Shown: one piece after another, positions 7,453 to 16,853 of the stretch
How positions within the stretch are numbered: the first letter of the stretch is position 1
Layout: every line of letters begins with the position of its first letter
Assembly (NCBI GenBank): GCA_934729465.1
Contig: CAKVEP010000004.1
Coordinates: 62,001 to 126,000, forward strand
Direction: 5' to 3'
DNA length: 64,000 nt
DNA from: an uncultured Eubacteriales bacterium
GTDB lineage: Bacteria > Bacillota > Clostridia > Oscillospirales > Acutalibacteraceae
Made by a program: the position numbers and the translations under genes
The notes under the pieces: generated by a model
The model's database searches: none
The model's input: only the letters and a program-made list of their open reading frames with translations
Told to the model about the DNA's origin: nothing

Positions 7453-9312
7453 ATGGAGTTTGAAAATCTAAACAAAATAAACACACCAAAGGATTTAGAA
7501 AAAATTGAAGATTTAAACAAGTTGTGTGAAGAAATACGAGGAAAATTAATTGATACAATTTCTAAAAACGGCGGACATCTTGCGTCAAATTTAGGAGCAG
7601 TTGAACTAACAGTTGCATTGCATAAGGTGTTTAACAGTCAAGATGACGCTATTGTTTGGGACGTTGGTCATCAAAGCTACACTCATAAAATCCTTACGGG
7701 TCGCTTTAACTCGATAGATACGATAAGAAAAGAAGGCGGACTTTCAGGTTTTACGAATAGATTTGAAAGTGATTATGATAAATTTATCTCAGGGCATAGT
7801 AGTACATCAATATCAGCTGCTCTTGGATTAGCAGAAGCCAAAAGAATAAGCGGCAGCAAAGGAAATGTTGTTGCTGTTATAGGCGACGGAGCATTAACCG
7901 GAGGTTTGGCTTATGAGGGACTAAATAACGCCGGAAGATTTAAGAAAAATTTCATAGTGGTTATAAATGACAATAAAATGTCTATATCAAGAAACGTGGG
8001 CTCAATGGCTAGGTATTTAACTTGTATGAGGATACGCCCGTCTTACATGAGATTAAAAAGCACTATAGAGAGAACTTTAAATAAAGTTCCGCTAATCGGA
8101 GGACAGCTAAAAAATGTTGCAAGAAGGTCTAAATATGCAATAAAAGGCTTTTTGGCTAACAATACTCTATTTGAAAGCATGGGATTTAATTATTATGGTC
8201 CGATTGACGGTCATGATGTTAACGAACTTATAAGAGTGTTTAACATTGTGAAAAATATAGACCATCCGATTGTTGTTCATGTTTTGACGTCTAAAGGTAA
8301 GGGGTACAAATTTGCAGAGAAAAATCCTAAGAAGTTTCATGGTATATCAGCATTTGACGTGCAAACAGGATTAACCGCTAAAACTCAAGGTAGCTTTTCA
8401 AACGAGTTTGGGAAGTCTATGTGTGAGTTGGCAGAAACGAATAAAAAGATTTGTGCAATAACGGCGGCGATGACTTCAGGGACGGGTTTAACGGAATTTG
8501 CCGAAAAATATAAAGAGCGCTTTTTTGACGTTGGAATAGCGGAGGAACACGCAATAACGTTTGCAGGAGGCTTGGCAGCAGGGGGAATGCTACCAGTGTT
8601 TGCGGTTTATTCGAGCTTTTTACAGCGTGGATATGACCAAATTATTCATGATGCAGCGCTTCAAAAACTTAGAATGGTGTTTGCCATAGACCGCTGCGGA
8701 TTAATTGGCGAAGACGGTGAAACTCATCAAGGAATATTTGATGTGTCGTTTTTAAATTCTATTCCTAACGTAACGATTTATTGTCCGAGCTTTTTTGACG
8801 AGCTTGACAGTATGCTTTTTGATTCGGTATATAAATGTAAAAATGTGGCAGTGGTTAGGTACCCTAGAGGAGGACAACCTTTAAAGCCTCTGAGTTACAA
8901 ATATAACGGCGGCACTTTTGATTTATACGGCGACAAAGACGCAGACACATTAATAGTTACCTACGGCAGACTTTTTTCATATGCTTGTCAGGCTAGATTA
9001 AAGCTTGTCAAACAAGACAAAAAAGTGTGTGTTATGAAGTTAAACGTGATAAAACCGCTTGATAGAGAAGCAGTACTTTTTGCAAGTTCATATAAAAAGA
9101 TATTTTTCTTTGAGGAAACAATTCGTGCCGGCGGAGTTGGTGAACGTTTTGGTTGTAATTTAGCTGAATATGGATTTAGTGGCAGGTATGTGTTAAACGC
9201 CATAGATAATACGTTTGTAAAACATGCGTCTGTTGAATCACAGTTGAAAAAGTTTTCTTTCGACACAGAAGGAATTGTAAATAAAATATTGATGGAGTGT
9301 TATAACGACTGA
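7453..9312 (+). CDS. dxs: 1-deoxy-D-xylulose-5-phosphate synthase
   Basis: Thiamine-diphosphate enzyme joining pyruvate and glyceraldehyde 3-phosphate, the first step of the MEP isoprenoid route. 619 aa, normal. Seen: GGHLASNLGAVELTVALH near 37-54, GDGALTGGLAYEG for TPP/Mg binding (about 144-156), INDNKMSISRNVG, DGHD, the transketolase middle domain with VGIAEEHAITFAGG (catalytic Glu) at about 357-370 and DRCGLIGEDGETHQG. The C-terminal domain is complete. AGGAG lies 12 bases before ATG 7453. tlyA starts one base after the stop. Identity is firm because this exact nusB-to-recN order is well known in Clostridia. Confidence 0.97.
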   Translation: MEFENLNKINTPKDLEKIEDLNKLCEEIRGKLIDTISKNGGHLASNLGAVELTVALHKVFNSQDDAIVWDVGHQSYTHKILTGRFNSIDTIRKEGGLSGFTNRFESDYDKFISGHSSTSISAALGLAEAKRISGSKGNVVAVIGDGALTGGLAYEGLNNAGRFKKNFIVVINDNKMSISRNVGSMARYLTCMRIRPSYMRLKSTIERTLNKVPLIGGQLKNVARRSKYAIKGFLANNTLFESMGFNYYGPIDGHDVNELIRVFNIVKNIDHPIVVHVLTSKGKGYKFAEKNPKKFHGISAFDVQTGLTAKTQGSFSNEFGKSMCELAETNKKICAITAAMTSGTGLTEFAEKYKERFFDVGIAEEHAITFAGGLAAGGMLPVFAVYSSFLQRGYDQIIHDAALQKLRMVFAIDRCGLIGEDGETHQGIFDVSFLNSIPNVTIYCPSFFDELDSMLFDSVYKCKNVAVVRYPRGGQPLKPLSYKYNGGTFDLYGDKDADTLIVTYGRLFSYACQARLKLVKQDKKVCVMKLNVIKPLDREAVLFASSYKKIFFFEETIRAGGVGERFGCNLAEYGFSGRYVLNAIDNTFVKHASVESQLKKFSFDTEGIVNKILMECYND

Positions 9313-9313
9313 G

Positions 9314-10126
9314 ATGAAAAGATTAGATGTGATATTAAGTGAGAGAGGCATTGCCAAGAGTCGGGAAAAAGCTAAAGAAATGATTTTGTCTGGAAGAGTT
9401 AAGGTCGAGGGGAAAGTGATTTTAAAACCCAGTACTGCTTTTGAGGAAGACGTCAAAATAGATTTGCAAAAATCAGATAGTGAGGATTATCTAAGTCGTG
9501 GCGGTCTTAAACTTGCTAAAGCAATAAAAGCTTTTAATATAAATGTCAAAGATTGCGTTTGTATGGACATTGGTGCTTCGACCGGCGGTTTTACGGATTG
9601 TATGTTAAAAAACGGATGTAAAAAGGTTTATGCTATAGACGTTGGAAGAGGACAGCTTTCCAAGCAACTGCTTTGTGATGAGAGAGTGGAAAACCTTGAA
9701 GGGACTAACATAAGATATATAGACAGTAATTTAATAGATTTACCCGTAGAATTTTTTTCTGTTGATGTTTCATTTATATCGCTAAATTTAGTCCTGCCTA
9801 AAATCTATGAAATTGTTGAAAACAACGCCTGTGGAGTGTGTTTAATAAAACCTCAGTTTGAAGTTGGCAAAGGTAACGTTGGAAAAAATGGCGTTGTTAG
9901 AGATAATAAATTACGGGTATATGCAATAAACAAAGTTTGTAATTACTGCGTGGAAGCAGGATTTTCTGTTAAAGGACTTGATTATTCTCCTATAAAGGGA
10001 CCTGAGGGAAATATAGAATATTTAATTTATGTGCGGAAGTCGGAAGAAGCGACTATTGAATTTTCTGAAGACGTTAAGGAGATTGTAAGAAAATCACACA
10101 CACAATTGAACTATGGAGAGCGATAA
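9314..10126 (+). CDS. tlyA: TlyA-family rRNA (2'-O) methyltransferase
   Basis: 270-aa protein with an N-terminal S4 RNA-binding domain (about residues 1-60, RLDVILSERGIAKSREKAKEMI) joined to an FtsJ-like SAM methyltransferase (from about 80). The SAM-binding motif is DIGASTGGFTDC at about 94-105, followed by YAIDVGRGQL and DVSFISL. Named hemolysin A in older annotation; TlyA proteins studied in other bacteria methylate 2'-hydroxyls in rRNA, so an rRNA target is the best guess here. ATG 9314 lies one base after the dxs stop; nadK starts two bases after its own stop. Confidence 0.9.
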   Translation: MKRLDVILSERGIAKSREKAKEMILSGRVKVEGKVILKPSTAFEEDVKIDLQKSDSEDYLSRGGLKLAKAIKAFNINVKDCVCMDIGASTGGFTDCMLKNGCKKVYAIDVGRGQLSKQLLCDERVENLEGTNIRYIDSNLIDLPVEFFSVDVSFISLNLVLPKIYEIVENNACGVCLIKPQFEVGKGNVGKNGVVRDNKLRVYAINKVCNYCVEAGFSVKGLDYSPIKGPEGNIEYLIYVRKSEEATIEFSEDVKEIVRKSHTQLNYGER

Positions 10127-10128
10127 AT

Positions 10129-10971
10129 TTGAAAGTTTCAGTATTAGTTAATAAGAAAAGAGAAAATATTATTTGTGATGTTTTAGAGGTAGTATCGGAA
10201 CTTTTAAAAATGAATGTAGAAATCATGATGAATGAAGACTATCATGAAAAGTTAATGAATTACAACATAACTTGGAACAACGATGAGGAAGACATAATAA
10301 AAAATTGTGATGTTGTGTTAGCGCTCGGCGGAGACGGTACGATTATTAGAAACTTAAAAAAAGCGGCAGAGTTTAATAAGCCCGTTGTTGGGATAAACAC
10401 AGGTAGGCTTGGATTTGTGTCTAGCTTAGAAAAAAGCGAGCTAAAAAAACTTTCTTTTATGGTTGATGAAAATTATTTTACAGATGAAAGAATTATGTTT
10501 GACGCACAACTTTGTGGTAAGGAGTACAGCTGCTTAGCGTTAAATGATATAGTTATTTCTCGAAGTCAGGACTCGCAGATTGTAGACTATGATATTTTTA
10601 TAGGAAATAACCAAGTTTGCAATTTTAGAGCCGACGGAGTGATTATATCTACTCCAACAGGGTCAACGGCATACTCCCTTTCGGCGGGAGGACCGATAAT
10701 TGTGCCTGATGTAAATTGTGCTGTGGTTACTCCGATTTGTGCTCATTCCTTAAACTCGAGGGCTATAGTTTTAAATTCAGATGAAGAAATATGTGTTAAA
10801 TATAGAGTAAGGGAAGGCTCGGAAATATATGTGATGTGTGACGGTAATACCGTTCTAAGAAGTTCTGAAAGCGGAGAACTCAAAATAAGAAAATCAGCTC
10901 TGAAGGCTAAAATCATACAGTTTGATAAAGATAGGTTTTATCAAAACATGAGGTTAAAGATAATGAATTAA
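10129..10971 (+). CDS. nadK: NAD kinase
   Basis: Phosphorylates NAD to NADP, the only route to NADP. 280 aa, usual length. The active-site motif GGDGT is at about residues 66-70, followed by NTGRLGF (about 92-98), LNDIVISR, FRADGVIISTPTGSTAYSLSAGGPI (catalytic and NAD-binding; quoted as family block) and the C-terminal beta domain. The start is TTG at 10129; GGAG at 10116-10119 gives a 9-base spacing and KVSVLVNKK matches family N-termini. Directly downstream most relatives carry argR; here recN follows after 19 bases. Confidence 0.95.
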   Translation: MKVSVLVNKKRENIICDVLEVVSELLKMNVEIMMNEDYHEKLMNYNITWNNDEEDIIKNCDVVLALGGDGTIIRNLKKAAEFNKPVVGINTGRLGFVSSLEKSELKKLSFMVDENYFTDERIMFDAQLCGKEYSCLALNDIVISRSQDSQIVDYDIFIGNNQVCNFRADGVIISTPTGSTAYSLSAGGPIIVPDVNCAVVTPICAHSLNSRAIVLNSDEEICVKYRVREGSEIYVMCDGNTVLRSSESGELKIRKSALKAKIIQFDKDRFYQNMRLKIMN

Positions 10972-10990
10972 AATAAAAGAAGGTGGGAAA

Positions 10991-12664
10991 GTGTTATCGA
11001 ATTTACATATAGAAAATATAGCTGTAATTGAGGTTACAGAAATAAATTTTGATGAAGGGCTTAATGTTTTAACAGGCGAAACAGGAGCCGGAAAATCCAT
11101 AATAATCGGAGCGATAGGGATTGTTTTGGGCAGCAGGGTTTCGAGAGATTTTATAAGACACAACAAAGAATTTGGGTTAGTGAGTGCGGTGTTTACTGAT
11201 TTAACTAAAGAAAATATAGACTATGTAAAATCTTTAGGTTATGAATGTGAAGACGGTGCTTTGTTAATACACAGGGAATTTAATATAAATGGAAAAAACA
11301 TATGTAAAATAAATGGTCGCCCTGCAACGGTGTCGATATTAAAAAATATAGGTAAGCATCTTATAGATGTGTATGGGCAAAACGACAGTTATAGTCTTTG
11401 TGAGTCGAGTACGCATATAAATTATATAGACAATTTTGGCGGACTTCGCTTGGATTTAGAAGCTTATCAAGAAGTGTATGGCGAGATGATGGGGATTCGT
11501 AAAAAAATTGAGCTGATAAATAAAAATTCTAAAGACAACGTAATGAAAGCAGACATACTTCGCTATCAGATAAATGAATTAGAATCTGCAAATTTGATTA
11601 GCGGAGAACTTGACGAGCTCAACAAACAAAAAGAAGTTTGTGTTAATGCGGAAAAAATTAAGAGCTCAATCAACGAAATATACACCACTTTAAATGGAGA
11701 AGAAACAACCTTGGGAGCTGTTCAAGGGATAGAGAGGTCAGTTGAGCTGCTTAGAGGGATAACCGAATATTCAAGTGAGGTTGAGGAGATATATGGTAGA
11801 CTTTCAGGAGTGTTTTACGAGCTTCAGGAATGTGCGCTTGAAATCCAGAATCTTGACAGTAAATTTGAATACGACAGCTTTGAACTTGAAAATATAGAGC
11901 AGCGTCTTGACTTACTATACAAGCTTGGCAGAAAATACGGCGAGTCCACAGACGATATGTTAAAGTATCTTGAAGACGCTAAAGAGGAGCTTTCTCAGAT
12001 AGAGATAAGCGATGAAGAATATACTGATTTAAATGAAAAATATCAAAAATTGAAATCTAAAGCTAAGGAAATGGCAAGTGAGCTTTCGCTTAAACGACGG
12101 AAGGTCAGTAAAGAATTTGTAAAGAAAGTAACCGAAGAGTTGAAATTTCTTGATATGCCAAACGTTGAAGTTGGCGTTAACATAGAAGATGGTGAGCTTA
12201 GTCGAAATGGAATTAATAAAATTGAGATAGTAGCGTGTATAAATAAAGGAGACGCTTTAAAACCTATATCAAAAATAGCCTCAGGCGGTGAACTTTCAAG
12301 ATTAATGCTTGCTATAAAGAACGTGCTTTGCGACGACGCAGGATTAAACACTTTGATTTTTGATGAGGTAGACACAGGAGTAAGCGGTAGTGCGGCTGAA
12401 AAGATAGGAATGAAACTTAAAAGTTTGTCGAAGAAAAAACAAGTAATATGTATAACTCACCTGGCACAGGTAGCTTGTTTTGGGACAACACATTTTTTGA
12501 TAGAGAAGTCTTCCATAAATGATTGTACGTTTACAAACGTTAAAAAATTAAAATTTAATGAAAGATGCAAAGAAATTGCCCGTATAATAGGTGGTACAAA
12601 TATTTCTGAAATTACAATGAAAAATGCTGAAGAAATGTTAATTAGTGCGAGTAAAATAAATTAG
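10991..12664 (+). CDS. recN: DNA repair protein RecN
   Basis: SMC-like ATPase acting early in double-strand break repair, holding DNA ends or sisters together. 557 aa. Walker A TGETGAGKS is at about residues 28-36; a coiled-coil arm follows (about 150-380); the ABC signature ASGGELSRLMLAIK and Walker B LIFDEVDTGVSG occur at about 434-462. The start is GTG at 10991 with AAGGTGGG just upstream; the protein begins LSNLHIENIAVI as in the family. It closes the nusB cluster. The pduL-like gene follows, its start probably 17 bases after the recN stop. Confidence 0.97.
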   Translation: MLSNLHIENIAVIEVTEINFDEGLNVLTGETGAGKSIIIGAIGIVLGSRVSRDFIRHNKEFGLVSAVFTDLTKENIDYVKSLGYECEDGALLIHREFNINGKNICKINGRPATVSILKNIGKHLIDVYGQNDSYSLCESSTHINYIDNFGGLRLDLEAYQEVYGEMMGIRKKIELINKNSKDNVMKADILRYQINELESANLISGELDELNKQKEVCVNAEKIKSSINEIYTTLNGEETTLGAVQGIERSVELLRGITEYSSEVEEIYGRLSGVFYELQECALEIQNLDSKFEYDSFELENIEQRLDLLYKLGRKYGESTDDMLKYLEDAKEELSQIEISDEEYTDLNEKYQKLKSKAKEMASELSLKRRKVSKEFVKKVTEELKFLDMPNVEVGVNIEDGELSRNGINKIEIVACINKGDALKPISKIASGGELSRLMLAIKNVLCDDAGLNTLIFDEVDTGVSGSAAEKIGMKLKSLSKKKQVICITHLAQVACFGTTHFLIEKSSINDCTFTNVKKLKFNERCKEIARIIGGTNISEITMKNAEEMLISASKIN

Positions 12665-12681
12665 TGTTGGGGGATAATTAC

Positions 12682-13248
12682 GTGAAAATATTAGTTGAAA
12701 CATCGGCAAGACATATCCATTTATCAAAGGAAGCGTTGGAGATACTGTTTGGAAAAAACTATGAGTTAAGCGTAAGAAAAGAGTTGTCACAACCGGGTCA
12801 GTTTGCATGTAACGAAAGGGTAACGATAGTCGGACCTAAAAGCTCTATAAATAATGTTTCAATTTTAGGACCTGTCAGAGCGAAAACTCAGGTTGAAATA
12901 TCACTCACAGATGCAAGAAAGCTTGGGATAAACACAGAAATAAGAGAGTCTGGCGACATATCCAAAACAGCAGGCTGCGAAATAATAGGACCTTCCGGGT
13001 CGTTAAAAATAACCGAGGGCGTGATAATCGCTAAAAGACATATACATATGAATTTTAAAGATGCAGAAAATTTGGGTGTTAAAAATGGTCAAATAGTAGA
13101 GGTGAGCATAGAAAGCGAGACAAGACCAACCGTATTTGGGGGAACAGTGGTTAGAGTGTCAAATGATTATGCCCTTGCTATGCATATAGACACAGACGAA
13201 GCTAACGCTGCTGGAATAAGCGGATTAACCTATGGAGCTATAGTATAG
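12682..13248 (+). CDS. PduL-type phosphate acyltransferase
   Basis: Phosphotransacylase of the PduL family (acyl-CoA + phosphate to acyl phosphate + CoA), unrelated in fold to Pta. Two repeats of the fold each carry a zinc-binding histidine motif: SARHIHLS at about residues 7-14 and AKRHIHMN at about 120-127. I chose GTG 12682 (188 aa) over the upstream GTG 12664 because a GGGGG stretch sits 8 bases before it and homologues begin just before the SARH block. There are no microcompartment shell genes nearby and no encapsulation extension, so a housekeeping role in acetate/acetyl-CoA metabolism is more likely than propanediol use. Last gene of the recN run. Confidence 0.88.
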   Translation: MKILVETSARHIHLSKEALEILFGKNYELSVRKELSQPGQFACNERVTIVGPKSSINNVSILGPVRAKTQVEISLTDARKLGINTEIRESGDISKTAGCEIIGPSGSLKITEGVIIAKRHIHMNFKDAENLGVKNGQIVEVSIESETRPTVFGGTVVRVSNDYALAMHIDTDEANAAGISGLTYGAIV

Positions 13249-13319
13249 GAATTAAGACATTTTGGTTTGAATTGTTAATTTTATATTAAATTTAAGGAAT
13301 TTACAGCCGTTAGATTAGA

Positions 13320-13348
13320 TTGCTTTTTTACAAAAAAAGTAGTATAAT
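13320..13348 (+). promoter_or_regulatory. SigA-type promoter for pcrA
   Basis: TTGCTT (13320-13325), 17 bases, TATAAT (13343-13348), about 37 bases before the pcrA ATG. Confidence 0.65.
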
Positions 13349-13384
13349 TGTAAATATATAAAATGAAAAGTTGGCGGTGCTTAA

Positions 13385-15784
13385 ATGAATGATGCATTAT
13401 TTGATAAATTTTTAGAAGTGAAAAAAGGGCTGTTGAAAAATAGCTTTCGCAGAATGAACGATAAACAAATGGAAGCAGTGTTTAAGGTGGATGGTCCGCT
13501 TATAATCCTTGCTGGAGCAGGTAGCGGAAAAACCACTGTTATAGTAAACAGAATAGCAAATATGATAAAATACGGTAACGCATTTAACAGCGATGTTAAC
13601 CCTTTGAATGTTACGGATGAATGCATTAAAGAAATGGAAACGGCGTTGTGTGAAAATGAAGGTGCTGAAAAATTTAGAGATGTGTTGAAAGTTGGGGCTG
13701 TGAATCCTTGGAACATACTTGCCATCACATTTACCAATAAGGCTGCAAACGAGTTGAAAGAAAGATTGATGCTTGTATTAGGAGACGACGCAAAAGATAT
13801 ATGGGCTTCAACGTTTCATTCAATGTGTGCGAGAATATTGAGGATGCACGCAGACAAAATTGGATACACAAATCAATTTGCTATATATGATACTGACGAC
13901 ACTAAAAAATTAATTAAGGATTGTCAGAAACAATTGCAGATAGACGATAAAACATTGTCGTATAGAACAATTGCAGGTGAAATTTCTAGGGCAAAAGACC
14001 AGCTTTTAAGCGTGGAGCAATATGGACTTAAAGTTTGTAGCGACTATCGTCTTGCTAAGGTTGCTCAGGTGTATAAAATTTACCAGAAGCGCTTGAAGGA
14101 TGCCGGAGCGATGGACTTTGACGATTTGTTGGTTAACACAATAAAACTTTTAAAAGATTGTCCGGACATTCTTGAGAAATATCAAGAGAAGTTTAGATAT
14201 ATATTGGTTGACGAGTATCAAGATACTAATTATGCCCAATATGTGTTGATTAAGATGTTGTCTGAAAAATATAATAATTTATGTGTGGTTGGCGACGATG
14301 ACCAAAGTATATATAAGTTCAGGGGAGCTACAATCGAAAATATAATAAATTTCGAAAAAATTTATCCTCAAGCGAAAGTAATACGTCTGGAACAAAATTA
14401 TAGGTCAACGAAGAACATACTTGATGTGGCTAACTCTGTTATATCACACAACGAAAACAGAAAAGGCAAAAAATTATGGACGGAAAATGAAGTGGGCGAC
14501 AAGATTTTTGTTCACACGGCATACAGCGAATATGATGAAGCAAATTATATAGTTAAAACAATAAAAGAAGAAGTTGAAAAGGGCAGGAAATACACTGATT
14601 TTGCGGTTCTTTACAGAATGAATTCTCAGTCAAACGTTTTGGAAAAAGTATTTGTAAAGTCCGGAATACCATATAGAATGCTAGGCGGATTAAGGTTCTA
14701 CGAAAGAAAAGAAATAAAAGACATGATAGCATATCTAAGCGTTATAAATAACCCTCTTGATGAAGTAAGGCTTCGCAGGATTATCAATCAGCCGAGACGC
14801 TCCATAGGCGAAAGGACGATAGCTCAGGCTTCTGAAATAGCTTTGGAAAACAATTTGAGTTTGCTTGAAGTTATAAGAAACGCAGAACAGTATGAATCAT
14901 TACAGAGAGTGTCGCAAAAGCTTTATTTGTTTGCAGAAATAATGGACGAATTAATAGCAGAGTCCAAAAAGGAGAATGTGTCACTAAAGGAATTGTATGA
15001 TTTAATCCTCCAAAAAACTGGGTATATAGAATTTTTGAAGAGTGATAAAGACGATTCTGAATCAAGAATAGAAAACATTCAAGAACTTTCAAGCAATATA
15101 ATAAAATATGAGCAGGAAAACGGTGAAAATGCGACTCTGTCGGGCTTTTTGGAAGAAGTGTCGCTTATGACAGACATAGATAACTATGACGCAAGCTCTG
15201 ATTCCGTTGTGCTTATGACCATGCACTCAGCAAAAGGTCTTGAATTTCCAATAGTGTTTTTGCCGGGCTTTGAAGAAGGAATTTTCCCCGGTATGCAGGC
15301 TATATATAATCCTGATGAAATAGAGGAAGAAAGAAGATTAGCTTATGTTGCAATCACAAGAGCTAGGGAAAAACTTTATTTATTAAATTCGGATAGCAGG
15401 ATGATTTTTGGAAGTACATCTCATAATAAGCCTTCGAGATTTTTAGGAGAAATTCCGGAAGAGTTTGTGGAAAAGACTAAATCTCGTGATTGGAAAAAGC
15501 TAGACCCAAGCCAAGAGAAACCTCGCTCAGCGCAAGAAATGAGAATAAAATCGGCTATAGCGGCAAGGCATTTTGGTCAAGTTTTTGGAGGCAGAGGTTT
15601 AAACTCACAAGCTCAGGCTGTAAAATTTAATCAAGGCGATTTTGTCATTCACAACACATTCGGCAAGGGACAAATATTATCCTCGTGTCCTATGGGTAAC
15701 GATAATATGCTTGAGATAAGCTTTGACAGCGTTGGAGTCAAGAAACTTATGTCTAACTTTGCAAAGTTAGAAAAAGTTAATTAA
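13385..15784 (+). CDS. pcrA: ATP-dependent DNA helicase PcrA (UvrD/Rep family)
   Basis: Superfamily 1A 3'-5' helicase needed for repair and for clearing proteins from DNA. 799 aa. Motifs in order: Q-motif region MNDKQMEAV (about 24-32), Walker A AGAGSGKTT (about 43-51), ITFTNKAA, Walker B VDEYQDTN, GDDDQSIYKFRGA, EQNYRS, TMHSAKGLEFP (motif V) and VAITRAREKLYL (motif VI). The C-terminus (from about 745) carries the small PcrA tudor-like domain, FNQGDFVIHNTFGKGQIL in part, which binds RNA polymerase in relatives. An insert of roughly 45 residues between Walker A and motif Ia (about 58-105) is longer than in Bacillus PcrA. Single gene behind its own promoter. Confidence 0.96.
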   Translation: MNDALFDKFLEVKKGLLKNSFRRMNDKQMEAVFKVDGPLIILAGAGSGKTTVIVNRIANMIKYGNAFNSDVNPLNVTDECIKEMETALCENEGAEKFRDVLKVGAVNPWNILAITFTNKAANELKERLMLVLGDDAKDIWASTFHSMCARILRMHADKIGYTNQFAIYDTDDTKKLIKDCQKQLQIDDKTLSYRTIAGEISRAKDQLLSVEQYGLKVCSDYRLAKVAQVYKIYQKRLKDAGAMDFDDLLVNTIKLLKDCPDILEKYQEKFRYILVDEYQDTNYAQYVLIKMLSEKYNNLCVVGDDDQSIYKFRGATIENIINFEKIYPQAKVIRLEQNYRSTKNILDVANSVISHNENRKGKKLWTENEVGDKIFVHTAYSEYDEANYIVKTIKEEVEKGRKYTDFAVLYRMNSQSNVLEKVFVKSGIPYRMLGGLRFYERKEIKDMIAYLSVINNPLDEVRLRRIINQPRRSIGERTIAQASEIALENNLSLLEVIRNAEQYESLQRVSQKLYLFAEIMDELIAESKKENVSLKELYDLILQKTGYIEFLKSDKDDSESRIENIQELSSNIIKYEQENGENATLSGFLEEVSLMTDIDNYDASSDSVVLMTMHSAKGLEFPIVFLPGFEEGIFPGMQAIYNPDEIEEERRLAYVAITRAREKLYLLNSDSRMIFGSTSHNKPSRFLGEIPEEFVEKTKSRDWKKLDPSQEKPRSAQEMRIKSAIAARHFGQVFGGRGLNSQAQAVKFNQGDFVIHNTFGKGQILSSCPMGNDNMLEISFDSVGVKKLMSNFAKLEKVN

Positions 15785-15789
15785 TAGTA

Positions 15790-15816
15790 ACAAAACATAA
15801 TATCCCCACATAGAAT
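15790..15816 (+). promoter_or_regulatory. Possible SigK/SigE-like sporulation promoter
   Basis: AC at 15790-15791, 17 bases, CATAGAAT at 15809-15816 agrees with the SigK pattern (AC, 16-17 bases, CATAnnnT). It sits about 45 bases before the Cys-rich protein start. The pattern is short, so chance is possible. Confidence 0.3.
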
Positions 15817-15860
15817 GTAATTGATAGGTGATACCTTACTTTTTATGGGGGGATTTTTTA

Positions 15861-16715
15861 ATGCCAGATAATTATAGTACATTTCCGTGTACGGAAAACC
15901 AAAACAATTTTAAAGAGGCTGTGTGCATAGACGCATACAGAGTATTCGACTCTTGCGCAGATAAAGACTGCTTAGAAAATTTGAGAGTATGCTTTACTGA
16001 GGCAGGTCAGCATGTTATAGACCAGGCTTGCAATGTAAGACTTCGCAGCGTGGACGTTATAACAGTTTATTTAGACTTAGAGCCTGTACCTTTCCAAAAG
16101 GGATTCTATGCCGTTGATATGACGTTCTTCTTCGAAGTATGTTTAGACGTGTTCATGGCTCCGGCTGCAATGCCTGTTACAGTTACAGGTATATCATTGT
16201 TCAGTAAAAAGGTTATCCTTTACGGAAGTGAAGGAAGCGTAAAAATATACAGCTCTGATTTTTGTGCTGACGATAATGATATACAAAATATACCAACAAG
16301 AAATTTACCAAAAGCAACAGTTCAAGTTGCAGACCCTGTAGCATTATCAGCAAGACTTTGCGAAAACAGAAAATGTTGCTGTGATTGCCATTATAATATA
16401 CCGGATTGTATTTGTAGAAGGTATGGCGGCGAGTTCATCACTCAAAACACCAATAAGACAGTTGAGGTAACAATAGGTTTGTTTACTATTGTACAAATCG
16501 AAAGAAACGTACAAATGTTAGTTCCAACTTACGATTATTGTATACCTGAAAAAGAGTGCGTAACTCCAACAGATAATCCTTGCGAAATGTTCAGTAGATT
16601 AGAGTTCCCAACAAATGAATTTTTCCCACCGAAAGCGTCAAGCGACATAATTGACGGAGAAACTGGATGTGGCTGCGGCTGTGGAAGCAATAAATATAAA
16701 AAATCTGAATATTAA
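15861..16715 (+). CDS. Cysteine-rich conserved clostridial protein, possibly spore-surface
   Basis: 284-aa protein without signal peptide or membrane segment. I do not recognise a named domain. It is rich in cysteine throughout (for example CIDAYRVFDSCADKDC near the start, RKCCCDC in the middle) and ends with CGCGCGSNK, a tail reminiscent of spore coat or exosporium proteins. The rest is beta-rich (repeated V/T/I strands). ATG 15861 is chosen over the upstream in-frame ATG at 15828 because GGGGGG at 15847-15852 is 8 bases before it. A SigK-like promoter pattern lies upstream and a strong terminator follows at 16751, so it is monocistronic. A role in the spore surface is inference from composition and promoter only. 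Confidence 0.75.
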   Translation: MPDNYSTFPCTENQNNFKEAVCIDAYRVFDSCADKDCLENLRVCFTEAGQHVIDQACNVRLRSVDVITVYLDLEPVPFQKGFYAVDMTFFFEVCLDVFMAPAAMPVTVTGISLFSKKVILYGSEGSVKIYSSDFCADDNDIQNIPTRNLPKATVQVADPVALSARLCENRKCCCDCHYNIPDCICRRYGGEFITQNTNKTVEVTIGLFTIVQIERNVQMLVPTYDYCIPEKECVTPTDNPCEMFSRLEFPTNEFFPPKASSDIIDGETGCGCGCGSNKYKKSEY

Positions 16716-16750
16716 AAGATAGTATATAGCAAATTTCTGATATTACACAT

Positions 16751-16796
16751 AGAGGTGGCGCCTTGTTATGAGTCGCTGCCTCTAGCTATTTTTATT
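16751..16796 (+). terminator. Terminator after the Cys-rich gene
   Basis: AGAGGTGGCG pairs with CGCTGCCTCT around a 13-base loop and is followed by a U-rich run. The 5' arm recalls the T-box motif but the leader is too short for a T-box. Confidence 0.7.
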
Positions 16797-16802
16797 TAAA
16801 TG

Positions 16803-16811
16803 TGGTACAAT
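16803..16811 (+). promoter_or_regulatory. Extended -10 promoter for alaS
   Basis: TGGTACAAT fits TGnTAnAAT, 42 bases before the alaS ATG; no clear -35. Confidence 0.4.
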
Positions 16812-16853
16812 GTAAATTGGTTTAAAAATAAAATAAATGTAAAGGTGATATAA

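Noticed and set aside
12664..12682. GTG 12664 as pduL start
   Set aside because: It overlaps the recN stop without a ribosome site; GTG 12682 has GGGGG at proper spacing and fits family N-termini.
16751..16790. T-box-like AGAGGTGGCGCC before alaS
   Set aside because: The stretch from the previous stop to this element is only about 35 bases, too short for a T-box leader, and the hairpin is complete as a terminator of the upstream gene.
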